DNA from: Arthrobacter sp. Leaf137
GTDB taxonomy: Bacteria; Actinomycetota; Actinomycetes; Actinomycetales; Micrococcaceae
Direction: 5' to 3'
Assembly (NCBI RefSeq): GCF_001423525.1
Contig: NZ_LMOI01000020.1
Location: 156,691-220,690, forward strand
DNA length: 64,000 bases
Part shown: piece after piece, positions 33,831 to 44,521 of the stretch
Position numbering within the stretch: position 1 is the stretch's first letter
Layout: each line of letters opens with the position of its first letter
Notes under the pieces: model-generated
The model's input: the letters and a program-made list of their open reading frames with translations, nothing else
Database searches by the model: none
Told to the model about the DNA's origin: nothing
Translations under genes and position numbers: made by a program

Positions 33831-35444
33831 ATGACCCTCACCGGACATTCACTCATCGCCGGCCGGACGGTTGCCGGCGAAGGCAAGACCACATTCGGCT
33901 TCAACCCCGCCACCAACGAGGCCCTCAATCCCGCCTACACGCTGCTCACCGAAGAACAGCTCGCCACGGCCACCACGGCAGCGAGGAAAGCTTTCCCCTC
34001 CTTCAGCACCTTGGACCCGGAAACCCACGCCTCCTTCCTGGAGTCCATCGCCGACAACATCGAAGCCATCGGCGACGAACTGCTGGTCCGTGCCGGCCAG
34101 GAAACCGGCCTGCCCGCCGCTAGGCTCACCGGCGAGCGTGCCCGCACCACCGGCCAGCTGCGCCTCTTCGCCGCTGTGGTCCGCCAGGGCGACTTCCGCG
34201 GCGTCCGCATCGACCCCGCCATCCCGGACCGGGCCCCGCTGCCCCGCGCGGACATCCGCCAGCGGCAGATCCCGCTGGGCCCGGTGGCCGTGTTCGGCGC
34301 CAGCAACTTCCCGTTGGCGTTTTCAACGGCGGGCGGCGACACCGCCTCGGCCCTCGCCGCCGGCTGCCCCGTGGTCTTCAAGGCCCACAACGCCCACCCC
34401 GGAACCAGCGAACTCGTGGGCCAGGCCATCAGCAAAGCCGTCCAGGACAACGGCCTGCACCCCGGCGTGTTCTCGCTGATTTACGGCCCGGGCTCCAGCA
34501 TCGGCCAGGCCCTCGTGGCAGACCCCGCCATCAAGGCCGTCGGGTTCACTGGATCGCAGTCCGCCGGCATCGCCCTCATGAAGACCGCTGCCGCGCGCCC
34601 GGAACCCATCCCGGTCTACGCCGAAATGTCGTCCCTGAACCCTGTCTTCGTCTTCGACGGCGCCCTCGCCGGCAGTCCCGAAAGCATCGACGCCCTCGCG
34701 TCCGCGTACGTCACCGCCGTCACCGGCAGCTCCGGGCAGCTCTGCACCTCCCCCGGCCTGCTTTTCGCCCCCGCAGGCGAGGCTGGCGACAAACTCGCTG
34801 CCGCCGTCGGACGCGCCGTGGCAGCCAGCGCCGGGCAGACCATGCTCACCGCCGGCATCGCCGGGTCCTGGAATACCGGCACCGAGGCGCTCGGCGCAGC
34901 GGACGGCGTCGAACTCATCGGCCAGGGCACCCCTGGGCCCACCGAAAACGCCCCCGCACCGGCGATCTTCGGCACCGGCGTTGACCAGTTCACCACCAAC
35001 CACGTCCTGCACCAGGAAATTTTCGGCGCAGCATCCCTGGTGATCCGCTACACCGGCACCGAAGACCTGCTCCGGGCAGCCGCCCGGATCGAGGGCCAGC
35101 TCACCGCGTCCCTGCACCTGACCGAAGCTGACTACGCGACGGCGGCGCCGCTGATCCCCGTCCTCGAACAGAAAGTGGGCCGCATCATCGTCAACGGCTG
35201 GCCCACCGGCGTCGAAGTTGGCCACGCCATGGTCCACGGCGGCCCCTTCCCCGCCACCTCCGACACCCGCACCACCTCGGTGGGAACCCTCGCCATCAAC
35301 CGTTTCCTCCGCCCGGTCGCATACCAGAACATCCCCCAGGAACTGCTGCCGGCACCCCTGCAGGACGCCAACCCCTGGCACCTCAACCGCCGCATAGACG
35401 GCGACGTCATGGCAGCACCCGAGAAGGCTGAGGTGGGCGCATGA
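33831..35444 (+). CDS. 2-oxoglutarate semialdehyde dehydrogenase (NADP+)
   Basis: 537 residues, aldehyde dehydrogenase superfamily of the 2,5-dioxovalerate dehydrogenase type. It oxidises 2-oxoglutarate semialdehyde to 2-oxoglutarate. Visible are [16 protein letters not shown], the glycine motif [12 protein letters not shown], the Glu in [11 protein letters not shown] and the catalytic Cys in [10 protein letters not shown]. It lies 27 bp after kdgD and overlaps gudD by 4 bp. Confidence 0.95.
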   Translation: MTLTGHSLIAGRTVAGEGKTTFGFNPATNEALNPAYTLLTEEQLATATTAARKAFPSFSTLDPETHASFLESIADNIEAIGDELLVRAGQETGLPAARLTGERARTTGQLRLFAAVVRQGDFRGVRIDPAIPDRAPLPRADIRQRQIPLGPVAVFGASNFPLAFSTAGGDTASALAAGCPVVFKAHNAHPGTSELVGQAISKAVQDNGLHPGVFSLIYGPGSSIGQALVADPAIKAVGFTGSQSAGIALMKTAAARPEPIPVYAEMSSLNPVFVFDGALAGSPESIDALASAYVTAVTGSSGQLCTSPGLLFAPAGEAGDKLAAAVGRAVAASAGQTMLTAGIAGSWNTGTEALGAADGVELIGQGTPGPTENAPAPAIFGTGVDQFTTNHVLHQEIFGAASLVIRYTGTEDLLRAAARIEGQLTASLHLTEADYATAAPLIPVLEQKVGRIIVNGWPTGVEVGHAMVHGGPFPATSDTRTTSVGTLAINRFLRPVAYQNIPQELLPAPLQDANPWHLNRRIDGDVMAAPEKAEVGA

Positions 35445-36769
35445 GCGGCCAGCCCACCATTGCCGGCGTTGAGGTAGTACCTGTCGCGGGGCACGACAGC
35501 ATGCTGATGAACCTCAGCGGCGCCCACGGCCCGTTCTTCACCCGCAACGTGGTCATCCTGACCGACTCCGATGGGCGCACCGGGCTGGGCGAGGTGCCCG
35601 GCGGCGAAAAGATCCGAACCACCATCGAAGAGGCCGGTGCACTGCTAAAGGGCAAGCCGGTGGCCCGGTACCGCTCGCTGCTGCGCGACGTTGCGGCGGA
35701 GTTCGCGGACCGCGACGCCGGCGGCCGCGGCCTGCAGACCTTCGACCTGCGCACCACCGTCCACGCGGTCACCGCCGTCGAATCGGCCCTGCTGGACCTG
35801 CACGGCCAGTTCCTCGGCGTCCCCGTCGCGGAACTGCTCGGGGACGGGCAGCAGCGCACCTCGGTGCCCATGCTCGGATACCTCTTCTTCGTGGGCGACC
35901 ACCAGCGGACGGACCTGCCCTACCTGGTGGAGGAATCGCCGTCGGACCGCTGGGAGAAGCTGCGCCGGCAGGAGGCCATGACGCCGGAGGCAGTGGTAGC
36001 CCTGGCCGAAGCCGCCCAGGAACGTTACGGCTTCAGCGACTTCAAACTCAAGGGCGGCGTCCTGTCCGGCGACGACGAGGTGGACGTGGTCACGGCCCTG
36101 GCCAAGCGCTTCCCGGACGCCCGGGTCACGCTCGATCCCAACGGCGGCTGGCTCCTCGACGACGCCATCCGGCTCGGCAAGCGGATGCAGGGAGTGGTGG
36201 CATACGCCGAGGATCCGTGCGGCGCCGAGGGACGCTTCTCCGGCCGTGAGGTCATGGCGGAATTCCGCCGGGCCACCGGCCTGAAGACGGCCACCAACAT
36301 GATCGCCACGGACTGGCGCGAGATGTCCCACGCCATCCGCAGCAACGCCGTGGATATCCCGCTGGCGGACCCGCACTTCTGGACCATGCACGGCTCGGTC
36401 CGGGTGGCGCAGCTGTGCAACGAGTTCGGCCTCACCTGGGGCTCGCACTCCAACAACCACTTCGACATTTCGCTGGCCATGTTCACCCACACAGGTGCCG
36501 CGGCGCCGGGTGAAATCACCGCCCTGGACACGCACTGGATCTGGCAGGACGGCCAAGGCCTGACCAAGAGCCCGCTGCAGATCAAGGGCGGCGCCATCGA
36601 GGTCCCGGCCGCACCCGGGCTGGGCATCGAGCTGGACCGCGAAGCGCTGGACAGGGCGCACCAGCTGTACCGGGAGCACGGACTGGACGCCCGTGACGAC
36701 AGCATCGGCATGCAGTACTACGTCGACGGCTGGTCCTTCGATCCGAAGCGGCCCTGCCTGGTCAGGTAG
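35441..36769 (+). CDS. gudD: Glucarate dehydratase
   Basis: 442 residues, enolase superfamily, mandelate-racemase-like. It dehydrates D-glucarate to 5-dehydro-4-deoxyglucarate. It has the K-x-K base (DFKLKGGV), metal ligands in [13 protein letters not shown] and [17 protein letters not shown], and the His of [13 protein letters not shown]. These match GudD rather than galactarate dehydratase. First catalytic step of the cluster, although encoded third. Confidence 0.96.
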   Translation: MSGQPTIAGVEVVPVAGHDSMLMNLSGAHGPFFTRNVVILTDSDGRTGLGEVPGGEKIRTTIEEAGALLKGKPVARYRSLLRDVAAEFADRDAGGRGLQTFDLRTTVHAVTAVESALLDLHGQFLGVPVAELLGDGQQRTSVPMLGYLFFVGDHQRTDLPYLVEESPSDRWEKLRRQEAMTPEAVVALAEAAQERYGFSDFKLKGGVLSGDDEVDVVTALAKRFPDARVTLDPNGGWLLDDAIRLGKRMQGVVAYAEDPCGAEGRFSGREVMAEFRRATGLKTATNMIATDWREMSHAIRSNAVDIPLADPHFWTMHGSVRVAQLCNEFGLTWGSHSNNHFDISLAMFTHTGAAAPGEITALDTHWIWQDGQGLTKSPLQIKGGAIEVPAAPGLGIELDREALDRAHQLYREHGLDARDDSIGMQYYVDGWSFDPKRPCLVR

Positions 36770-36815
36770 GACCGCGGCAGCAGCCCCGGACCGGGAGCGC
36801 AGCTGCCACAAATTT

Positions 36816-36857
36816 AGGGCCCCTTTTGTTCTGCTCGCCGGACACAAAAGGGGCCCT
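36816..36857 (+). terminator. Hairpin after gudD
   Basis: Perfect 14-bp stem AGGGCCCCTTTTGT/ACAAAAGGGGCCCT with a 14-base loop, lacking a T-tract on the plus strand. It probably reduces read-through from gudD into the transporter gene or protects the gudD 3' end. Confidence 0.6.
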
Positions 36858-36956
36858 CCCCATGCCTGTCCCCTAAAGTAATTGAGTCGCTGTGGCGCAC
36901 CCCACATTCCCCAGCCCCACAGCCGGCAGACAGATCTATCCCGAAGGAAATACTCA

Positions 36957-38353
36957 ATGGTGTCTGTGGACAATGCCGTCACGGACGTGGCCTCGGCCAC
37001 GAAGAAGTTCTTCAAGCGCGTACTGCCCATTATGTTGGTGATGCTGGTCTGCAACCAGCTCAACCGCTCCAATATCGGCTACGCGCAGGACCACTTGCAG
37101 GCCGACGTGGGCATCGGCGCCGCGGCCTACGGCTTCGGCGCGGGCCTGTTCTTCATCGCCTACGCCATCTTCGAACTTCCCAGCAACGTGATGATGGAGA
37201 AGTACGGCGCCAAGATCTGGCTGACCAGGATCATGATCAGCTGGGGCATCGTCTCCTTCCTGATGGCCTTCGTGCAGAACGAGACCATGTTTTACGTCCT
37301 CCGTTTCCTGCTCGGCGCTGCGGAGGCCGGGTTCTTCCCCGCTGTCATCTTCTACTTCGCCCGCTGGGTCCCTGCCGGGCAACGCGGCAAGGCCACCGCC
37401 ATCTTCATCGCCGGTTCCTCCGTGGCCGCGGCGATCTCCGGTCCCGTTGCCGGTGGCCTCCTGAGCCTGCAGGGTGTCCTTGGCCTCCGCGGCTGGCAGT
37501 GGCTGTTCGGTTTCGAGGGCGCGCTGTCCGTCGTGGTGGGCATGGCCGTGTTCTTCGTCCTGGACGCCGGCATCAAGGATGCCAAGTGGCTCTCCCCCGC
37601 CGAGAAGGCCGCGCTCACGCAGGCCATCAGTGACGAGGACGCCCGGCACGCCCCCGCCGAAGGCGACGAGACAGGCGACGGCGCTGGCGCCGGCGGCAAG
37701 CTAAACCGCTGGAAGATGCTGCTGAACCCGCAGATCCTGCTGCTGTGCGGCATCTACTTCTCCGTGCAGCTCTCCATCTACGCCAACACGTTCTGGCTGC
37801 CCAGCATCATCAAGCAGATCCCCGGCACCACGGACCTGGCTGTGGGCTTCCTGTCCTCCATACCCTGGGTCTGCGCCGTGTTCGCGATGTACTTCGCCGC
37901 CAAGATGCAGGACAAGGCAAAGTCCAAGAAGCCGCTCCTGGTGGCCGCACTGCTGGTGGCGGCAGTGGGCACCTTCGCGGCCGCCATTGCCTCACCGGTT
38001 CTGGCGCTGGTGTTCCTGGCCGTCGCCGCCAAGGCTTCAAGAGCGCCTCGCCCCTGTTCTGGACCATCCCGCAGTCCGGACTGCACCCGTTGGTCCTGGC
38101 CCCGGCCATCGCCATCATCAACTCGCTGGGTAACCTCGGCGGCTTCGTGGCGCCCTTCGGCTTCGGCATCATCAAGGAGCAGACCGGCAGCGTGGTCCCA
38201 GGCCTGTTCGCGCTGGCCGCCGCGTCCACCATTGCCGCCGGCCTGGTCTACTTCCTGAAGGAGCGCCGCAGCGGAGGGGACGCCGTCGTGGATTCTGCGA
38301 ACCCTTCAGCAAAGGCAGCGGAGGCAGCCGAAGCGGTTCCCGCCCGCGCCTGA
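36957..38353 (+). pseudogene. D-glucarate/galactarate MFS transporter, frameshifted
   Basis: Anion:cation symporter family member resembling GudP, twelve helices expected, ~465 codons. Translation from MVSVDNAVTDVAS (AAGGAAA ribosome site) reads normally to AVAAK near 38032. It then leaves frame and stops at 38258. The expected continuation GFKSASPLFWTIPQSGLHP runs on in another frame to 38353. One G missing in AAGGCTTC would explain it. The last two or three helices would be lost, so the protein is probably inactive unless this is a sequencing error. It lies in the glucarate operon. Confidence 0.85.
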
Positions 38354-38424
38354 CGCTTAGCACAGTCCAAATCCCCGCGTCCAGTTGGCTCCCCCGGGTA
38401 CGGCCTACGACGGCGGCAGGCGGC

Positions 38425-39663
38425 TTAGCTTCCCGCGATCACCAGCGCCACGCTGTGTCCGCCGAAGCCGAACGCATTGACCAGACCGGCCCGGGGAGAG
38501 CCGGCAGCCAGTCCAATGGCGGTGTCGGTGACGACGTTCAGTTCCACCTCGGGGTCCAGCGCCTCCACGTTCAGCGTCCCTGGAAGTTGCCCGGTGCGGA
38601 GCGCTTCGAGAACCACGACGGCGGCAAGGGCACCGGCGCCGCCCAGCAGGTGGCCGGTGTGCCCCTTGGTGGAGGTCACGGGCACCTCGGTGCCGAAAAT
38701 GGCGCTGATGGCCTGGCCCTCGAGCCGGTCCCCCACAGGGGTGGAGGTGGCGTGGGCGTGGACGAAGCCAATGTCCGCCGGTTCCATCCCGGCCGAAGCC
38801 AGCGCCTTTTGCATGACGCGGCGCTGCATGGCCGGGTCCGCGGCCACGATGTCGTTCGCGTCGGAGGTCACAGCACCCCCGGCAACTTCGCCGAGGATTG
38901 CGGCGCCCCGGGCACGGGCGTGGCCTTCGCTCTCCAGCACCACCATCCCGGCCCCTTCGGAGAGCACGAAGCCGTCCCGGCCGCCGTCGAACGGCCGTGA
39001 CGCTTCCGCCGGATCCCCCGGGCGCGTGGACAGCGCGCGGATCTGGGAAAAGCCGCTGATCACGAGGTCGTTGACGGAGGCGTCCACGCCGCCGGCAATT
39101 ACGACGTCGGCAGCACCGGAGCGGATCATCTCTGCTGCCTGGACAATCGCCTCAGCCCCGGAGGCGCAGGCGCTCACGGGAGTACGCGCGCCGCCGCGGG
39201 CTCCGAGGTCGATGGACACCCAGGCGGCGGGGCCGTTGACCATCAGCCGGGTCAGGGTGTGCGGGGAGACCTTGCGGGGGCCGGATGCCGCCAGCACCCG
39301 GTCCTGCTCGATGGTGGAACCCAGCCCGCCGTACGCGGAGCCGATCACCACGGCGAACCGTTCCGGGTCCACCTCAGGGGCGCCTGCCTGGGTCCAGGCT
39401 TCGCGGGCGGCGATGAGCGCCAGCTGGCCGCACCGGTCCATGCGCTTCAGTTCCCGGGTGCTGAGGTGCTGGGAGAGGTCCGCGGACACCTGTCCGGCGA
39501 TCTTGACGGGCAGCTGCCCGGCCCAGTCCCCGGTCAGCGCGGTGATGCCGGATTTCCCGGCGAGCAGCGCCTGCCAGGTCTCCGCCACGGAGGCGCCCAG
39601 CGGGTTGATGGTACCGGCGCCGGTAACGAGGGCGCGCGGCTGGGCCGTGGTGGGTTCCGTCAT
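38425..39663 (-). CDS. Beta-ketoacyl-ACP synthase II family protein
   Basis: 412 residues, thiolase fold. The Cys-His-His triad of condensing enzymes is intact: Cys166 in PVSACASGAEA, His304 in HAHATSTPVGD and His338 in KGHTGHLLGGAG. It would elongate acyl-ACP in fatty-acid or related lipid synthesis. No ACP or malonyl-transferase gene adjoins it. It lies 8 bp downstream of prfC and is probably co-transcribed. FabF is the closest functional equivalent, but a second specialised KAS is possible. Confidence 0.92.
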   Translation of the reverse strand: MTEPTTAQPRALVTGAGTINPLGASVAETWQALLAGKSGITALTGDWAGQLPVKIAGQVSADLSQHLSTRELKRMDRCGQLALIAAREAWTQAGAPEVDPERFAVVIGSAYGGLGSTIEQDRVLAASGPRKVSPHTLTRLMVNGPAAWVSIDLGARGGARTPVSACASGAEAIVQAAEMIRSGAADVVIAGGVDASVNDLVISGFSQIRALSTRPGDPAEASRPFDGGRDGFVLSEGAGMVVLESEGHARARGAAILGEVAGGAVTSDANDIVAADPAMQRRVMQKALASAGMEPADIGFVHAHATSTPVGDRLEGQAISAIFGTEVPVTSTKGHTGHLLGGAGALAAVVVLEALRTGQLPGTLNVEALDPEVELNVVTDTAIGLAAGSPRAGLVNAFGFGGHSVALVIAGS

Positions 39664-39671
39664 TGGTGCCC

Positions 39672-41285
39672 TTACTTTGCGGGGTTGTGCGTGCCGATGG
39701 GCACCAGGGTCAGGTCCGGGTGGTTCTTTTCGATCCGGCGCAGGGCCCAGACGTCGTTGAACAGGGCGAGGTATTCGCCGTCGGACCGCAGGAGCACCTC
39801 CGCGCCCGGAACATTGGCCAGCGCGGGCATGGCGTCCGCCGTCGAGATCCTGGCCAGCGAGTAGGGCAGGCGCTCCAGCCGCATGGGGGCGCTGAAGTCG
39901 TGCGCCATCCGGTCCTCCACCACCTCGAACTGCATGGGGCCGACGGCGGCGAGCACCGGCGCCTGGTCACCGCGGACGTCGGAGCGGAGCACCTGGATGA
40001 CGCCTTCGTGCTCAAGCTGTTCGATGCCGCGGCGGAACTGCTTGAACTTGCTGGGGTCCTTGGAGCGGGCCACCTGGAAGTGCTCCGGAGCGAAGAGCGG
40101 GATGGCAGGGTATTCCACGGAGTCTTCGAGGAAGAGGCTGTCTCCCACGCGCAACGAGGAGGCGTTGACCAGTCCCACCACGTCACCGGGGTACGCCTCG
40201 TCGATGACTTCACGTTCGCGGCCGAACACCTGCTGGGCGTACTTGGTGGCGAAGGACTTGCCGGTGCGGGTCTGGGTGACCACCATGCCGCGTTCGAAGA
40301 CGCCGGAGCAGACGCGGATGAAGGCCACATGGTCGCGGTGGGCCTTGTTCATACCGGCCTGGACCTTGAACACAAAGCCAGAGAACGGGGATTCGACGGC
40401 GCGCGGGCTGCCGTCCACGTCGGGGCGTGGTGCCGCGGGCGGCGCGAAGTCCACCAGCGCGTCCAGCAGCTCCTTGACACCGAAGTTGAGCGCGGCGGAG
40501 CTGAACAGGATGGGGGTGGCCTTGCCGGCGTGGAAGGCATCGACGTCGAACTCGAGGTTGGACTCGACCACCAGGCCGGCCTCATCCACGGCATCTGACC
40601 AGTTGCTGCCCTGGCTTTCGGCGGCTTCCTCCGGGGTGAAGTACTCGGTAAGGGCGATCTGGGCGCCGGCGTTGTTGCGCTGGAACCGGGCGAACCGGTC
40701 GTTGCGCAGGTCCCAGACACCGCGGAAGTCACCGGAGATGCCCACGGCCCAGGTCAGCGGCATGGGCTGCAGGCCGGTGCGTTCGGTGATCTCGTCCATC
40801 AGCGCCAGGGCGTCCAGGCCGGGCCGGTCCCACTTGTTGATGACGGTGATGATGGGCAGGTTCCGCTGCTTGCAGACCTCAAAAAGCTTCATGGTCTGGG
40901 TTTCCAGGCCCTTGGCGGCGTCCACCAGCATCACGGCGCAGTCGACGGCGGCCAGCACGCGGTAGGTGTCCTCGGAGAAGTCGGCGTGGCCGGGGGTGTC
41001 CAGGAGGTTGATGACCGTGTCCCGGTAGGAGAACTGCAGGGCAGCGGAGCTGATGGAGATGCCGCGGTCCTTCTCCATTTGCATCCAGTCCGAGACCGTT
41101 TCCTTGCGGTTGGCCTTGCCGCTGGAGGCGCCGGCGGTGCCGATCACCTTGGCGTGCAGGGCGAGGGCTTCCGTGAGGGTGGACTTGCCGGCGTCGGGGT
41201 GGGAGATGACGGCGAAGGTCCTGCGGCGGCCCGCTTCCTTGTGAATCTCATTGATCCGGGCGGGGGTCAGGACATCTTGGGACAC
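39672..41285 (-). CDS. prfC: Peptide chain release factor 3
   Basis: 537 residues, translational GTPase that recycles RF1/RF2. G1 SHPDAGKST, G3 DTPGHADFSEDTYR, G4 NKWDRPG, followed by the domain II/III segments. The GTG start giving VSQDVLTPARINEIHKEAG fits the usual RF3 length; an in-frame TTG 39 bp earlier is an alternative. RF3 is not universal, so its presence is informative. Confidence 0.96.
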   Translation of the reverse strand: MSQDVLTPARINEIHKEAGRRRTFAVISHPDAGKSTLTEALALHAKVIGTAGASSGKANRKETVSDWMQMEKDRGISISSAALQFSYRDTVINLLDTPGHADFSEDTYRVLAAVDCAVMLVDAAKGLETQTMKLFEVCKQRNLPIITVINKWDRPGLDALALMDEITERTGLQPMPLTWAVGISGDFRGVWDLRNDRFARFQRNNAGAQIALTEYFTPEEAAESQGSNWSDAVDEAGLVVESNLEFDVDAFHAGKATPILFSSAALNFGVKELLDALVDFAPPAAPRPDVDGSPRAVESPFSGFVFKVQAGMNKAHRDHVAFIRVCSGVFERGMVVTQTRTGKSFATKYAQQVFGREREVIDEAYPGDVVGLVNASSLRVGDSLFLEDSVEYPAIPLFAPEHFQVARSKDPSKFKQFRRGIEQLEHEGVIQVLRSDVRGDQAPVLAAVGPMQFEVVEDRMAHDFSAPMRLERLPYSLARISTADAMPALANVPGAEVLLRSDGEYLALFNDVWALRRIEKNHPDLTLVPIGTHNPAK

Positions 41286-41426
41286 GGTGCTACTTTCGCT
41301 GCGGTTGCGGCTGGATGAAGCCAAAGTCCAATTTTATCGCAGGCCCGCAAACCGGCGCAGGTCCGCTTAACGCCCGCGAAACCGGCAGTTCAAGGCAGCG
41401 AAACGAGGGCCCGCTACCGTGGCGGC

Positions 41427-41633
41427 ATGATGACGCCGGGCAACCCCTTCCACGATCCCTTCGCCTCCAGCATTGGTCCTGCCAGGATGCAGGAGCACAG
41501 CGCAGGCCAAGGAGACGCAACTCCGCAATCAAAGGGCGTCCAGTCGGCGGCCGAGCTGAAGGCACTCCGGGCAGCATCGCTCGCCAGGGTCAGCAAGGAC
41601 CTTGAGCGGATGCTCCGGGTCAGGGCACGCTGA
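41427..41633 (+). CDS. Small hypothetical protein
   Basis: 68 residues, hydrophilic, starting MMTPGNPFHDPFASSIGP with a helical C-terminal part (SAAELKALRAASLARVSKDLE). A weak GGCGGC lies before the ATG. No domain recognised. Supported mainly by codon pattern and position in a gap otherwise empty. Confidence 0.45.
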   Translation: MMTPGNPFHDPFASSIGPARMQEHSAGQGDATPQSKGVQSAAELKALRAASLARVSKDLERMLRVRAR

Positions 41634-41743
41634 AGCGGGCTTACCTTCGCTTTCCCTTTTGGCTCTTCCTGTCCGGCCCTCAGCTCCGGGGTCTTCCTGT
41701 CCGGGACCACGCGGGTTGCCGCCTGAAAAGGCATGATGGGTGC

Positions 41744-42235
41744 ATGCGCAGCATAGAGCTGGTGTTCGACGACGGCACCGAATCCGCCGTCCGGGCAGAC
41801 TGGGCGCGGCTCGCCGAGGCGGGGCTTCCCAGCCTTGCCGGCCATACCGGCGCCAGCAACCGGCCACACCTCACGCTCGCGGCCGGGGCGGAACTGTCCG
41901 TGCCGCAACTTCACGCGTTCGATGGCGCGCTTCCCATGGAGGCCGTCTTCTCCGGCGTGCAGGTTTTTGCCGCCGGCAGGGACAGGTATGTCCTGGCCCG
42001 GTCCGTGGTGCTGACTGCCCCGCTCGGCAAAGTGCACCGGCGCCTGCACCGGGAGATCGGGGGTGCCGTTCCGCTCACCCTTCCCGGGGCCTGGACGCCG
42101 CACGTCACCCTGGCCCGGCGGGTTACCGGTGAACAGCTGGGCAAGGCCATGGATCTCCTGGACCTCCGGCTCGGCGGCCACATTGTGGGTGCCCGGCTCT
42201 GGGACAGCAGCACAAAGTCGGTCACCGGGCTCTGA
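41744..42235 (+). CDS. 2'-5' RNA ligase-like 2H phosphoesterase
   Basis: 163 residues with both H-x-T-x motifs of the 2H family: RPHLTLA (~residue 45) and TPHVTLA (~residue 125), the two catalytic histidines. Such enzymes act on cyclic phosphodiesters or 2'-5' RNA links. The physiological substrate is unknown in most bacteria. Confidence 0.88.
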   Translation: MRSIELVFDDGTESAVRADWARLAEAGLPSLAGHTGASNRPHLTLAAGAELSVPQLHAFDGALPMEAVFSGVQVFAAGRDRYVLARSVVLTAPLGKVHRRLHREIGGAVPLTLPGAWTPHVTLARRVTGEQLGKAMDLLDLRLGGHIVGARLWDSSTKSVTGL

Positions 42236-42282
42236 TTTCCTTCCGCGGACGCAGCCGGGCTCCATCAACCTCCGCCCCGCGG

Positions 42283-42359
42283 CCAAAGTGCATGCTGCGC
42301 ACGCTGCGGCGGAGGGCCGGCCCGGGCATTTCCGGCACACCCCCAACGGTGCACTTTGG
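42283..42359. promoter_or_regulatory. Inverted repeat in the disA upstream region
   Basis: CCAAAGTGCA and TGCACTTTGG form a perfect 10-bp inverted repeat 57 bp apart, in the 263-bp gap before disA. The intervening GC-rich segment can also fold. It could close a structured leader or be a paired protein site. No known riboswitch consensus was recognised. Confidence 0.35.
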
Positions 42360-42498
42360 GGCTTGACCATGCGGAATTTGGGGGTGGTTGCCCCTATCAT
42401 TGTGCTTGCGGGAAAATGAGTACTTTTGGTCCGGCCGGTGAAACAGGGATGCCGGCGTTCTTGCGGGGAGTTTGCCCGCACCTTTGAAGGGAAATCTT

Positions 42499-43575
42499 AT
42501 GGCGCGGAGCCCCGAAGAATCACTCAGGGCGACTCTGGGCAGGGTGGCCCCGGGCACTCCCCTCCGCGACGGCCTCGAACGCATCCTCCGGGGCCGCACC
42601 GGTGCACTGATCGTGCTGGGCTCGGACCGCACCGTTGATTCGATCTGCTCCGGCGGCTTTGACATCGGCATTGAGTTTTCGCCGACGCGCCTGCGTGAAC
42701 TGGCCAAGATGGACGGTGCCATCATCTGCGACAGGGACGCCGGCAACATCCTGCGTGCTGCAGTCCAGCTGGTCCCCGATTCCAGTATCGAAACCCAGGA
42801 ATCCGGAACCCGCCACCGCACCGCCGAGCGCGTCGCCATCCAGACGGGCGTTCCCGTGGTGTCCGTCAGCCAGTCCATGCAGATTATCGCCCTGTACGTC
42901 AACGGCCTGCGGCACGTGCTGGAGGGCTCGGAAAAGGTCCTGGCGCGCGCCAACCAGGCCCTGGCCACACTGGAACGCTACCGTGCCCGGCTGGACCAGG
43001 TCACCAGCTCCCTGTCCGCCCTGGAGATCGAGGCGATGGTCACCGTCCGGGACGTGGCCGTGACACTGCAGCGGCAGGAGATGGTCCGCCGTATCTCGGA
43101 GGAAATCTCGCAGTACGTGCTCGAACTGGGTGAAGACGGCCGGCTCCTCTCGCTCCAGCTCGATGAACTGACCGTGGGCCGTGGGCCGGGCAGCGACGTC
43201 ATCATCCGCGATTACGCCGGCCCGGACGCCTCGCCCGAGGACATCGAGAAGGCCGTCAGCGCCCTTCTGAACCTGGGCCCCACCGAACTGATCGACCTTG
43301 GCAAGATTTCCGGGATCATCGGCTTCGCCGGCGGCGTGGATACGCTCGACGCCGTTGTCCAGCCCCGCGGCTACCGCCTGCTCTCCGGGCTGAAGGCCGT
43401 CCCCAAGGCCGTAGCGGACCGGCTGGTGGACCACTTCGGCGGGCTGCAGTTCCTGATGGCCGCCACCATCGATGACCTGATGACCGTTGACGGCATCGGC
43501 GACCAGCGTGCACGGACTGTCCGTGAAGGCCTCAGCCGGATGGCCGAAGCCAGCCTGCTGGACCGCTTCCTCTAA
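42499..43575 (+). CDS. disA: DNA integrity scanning protein, diadenylate cyclase
   Basis: 358 residues. The N-terminal DAC domain has the catalytic DGA motif (KMDGAIICD) and the RHR motif (GTRHRTAERVA). A helical spine and a C-terminal HhH DNA-binding domain (TIDDLMTVDGIGDQRARTV) follow. It makes cyclic di-AMP from two ATP while scanning DNA for branched lesions. The ATG with GAAGGGA is chosen over one nine codons earlier. Proximity to radA (16 kb) is not operonic; mutY lies 950 bp downstream. Confidence 0.97.
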   Translation: MARSPEESLRATLGRVAPGTPLRDGLERILRGRTGALIVLGSDRTVDSICSGGFDIGIEFSPTRLRELAKMDGAIICDRDAGNILRAAVQLVPDSSIETQESGTRHRTAERVAIQTGVPVVSVSQSMQIIALYVNGLRHVLEGSEKVLARANQALATLERYRARLDQVTSSLSALEIEAMVTVRDVAVTLQRQEMVRRISEEISQYVLELGEDGRLLSLQLDELTVGRGPGSDVIIRDYAGPDASPEDIEKAVSALLNLGPTELIDLGKISGIIGFAGGVDTLDAVVQPRGYRLLSGLKAVPKAVADRLVDHFGGLQFLMAATIDDLMTVDGIGDQRARTVREGLSRMAEASLLDRFL

Positions 43576-43635
43576 TCCACGCGCCCCACCGGCACGGCAC
43601 CGCAGGCCGGCCGTAAGCGCAGGTCAGCAGGTGGC

Positions 43636-44325
43636 TCAGTTCAGCTGGAATACCGCTTTCGGGCTCGCTTTGGAGCCGAGTTTCGCAGTGAAGATGTAGT
43701 ACGCCCCGCCGGTTCCGGGCCTGGCAGCCACCGCCTGGCATCCCTCCACGGTCCGGTTCCGCTGCCACGTGAAGTTGGCGGTTTCGCTGGCACCAGGCGC
43801 CAGGGTCTTTTCCAGGTCTTCACTGGCAGCCTGGCAGTCCTTGGACGAAAAGACCCGGTCAGCGCCGCTGGTCACGAGAAACTCCATTTGCGAGGTCCCC
43901 AGGTTCACCTCGCATGCCACGGTGCCGCCGTTGGTCACCTTCAGCGTGAGCCGCGGGTTTTCCCCGTCGCCATAGGCCGCTTTGTCCGTAGAGGCCGAGA
44001 TGGTCACGAGGTTTTGGTTGCAGCCGGGGGTGGCGGACGGCGAGGGCGTCGCCGAAGCGGAGGGACCGGCCGACGGCGGGGCCGAAGCTTCGGGGGAAGC
44101 GGCCGGCGCTGCGGTGGTTGGCATCGTGGACGAAGCCTGCTGGGAAGCTCCCCCGAGCACCCCGGAGATGGCAAAACCGGTGATCACCAAAGCAATGACC
44201 ATCAGCAGCGCGCCACCAACAAACAGCCTGCGGCGCCGGTATACGGCAGCGCTGGGCTTCGGCGCACCGCCGGAGCCTGATGCCGTTGCCTTGCCACGTG
44301 CTGGTGAATTGCCTTGCCTGACCAT
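43636..44325 (-). CDS. Membrane-anchored extracytoplasmic protein of unknown function
   Basis: 229 residues: a basic cytoplasmic N-terminus, one membrane helix (LFVGGALLMVIALVITGFAI, ~residues 34–53), a Ser/Pro/Ala-rich spacer of ~45 residues, then an immunoglobulin-like domain with four cysteines (GCNQN, VACEVN, KDCQAA, EGCQAV) that could form two disulfides. Convergent with disA and divergent from mutY. Function not recognised. Confidence 0.8.
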   Translation of the reverse strand: MVRQGNSPARGKATASGSGGAPKPSAAVYRRRRLFVGGALLMVIALVITGFAISGVLGGASQQASSTMPTTAAPAASPEASAPPSAGPSASATPSPSATPGCNQNLVTISASTDKAAYGDGENPRLTLKVTNGGTVACEVNLGTSQMEFLVTSGADRVFSSKDCQAASEDLEKTLAPGASETANFTWQRNRTVEGCQAVAARPGTGGAYYIFTAKLGSKASPKAVFQLN

Positions 44326-44521
44326 CCTCCTAGGCTAGGGAAAGTCCCCGGTTCTGCGGCACCACCACGCCGCCGGCAGCCCATCGCTCTGGTCACAACG
44401 CGGGCCGGGCCCGGTTTTCCGGCGCGGGAAGGGCATCCATTACAGTGTTGGCATCGATACTCAATCCCCTCCCTTAGCCGCTCCGGCCGGGCAGCCGCCA
44501 ACCCCCGGCGAGCCCAACCAC

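Noticed and set aside
41414..42481. A 355-codon minus-strand frame over the 2H phosphoesterase gene
   Set aside because: The opposite strand carries both HxTx motifs; the frame has no start context or recognisable domain.
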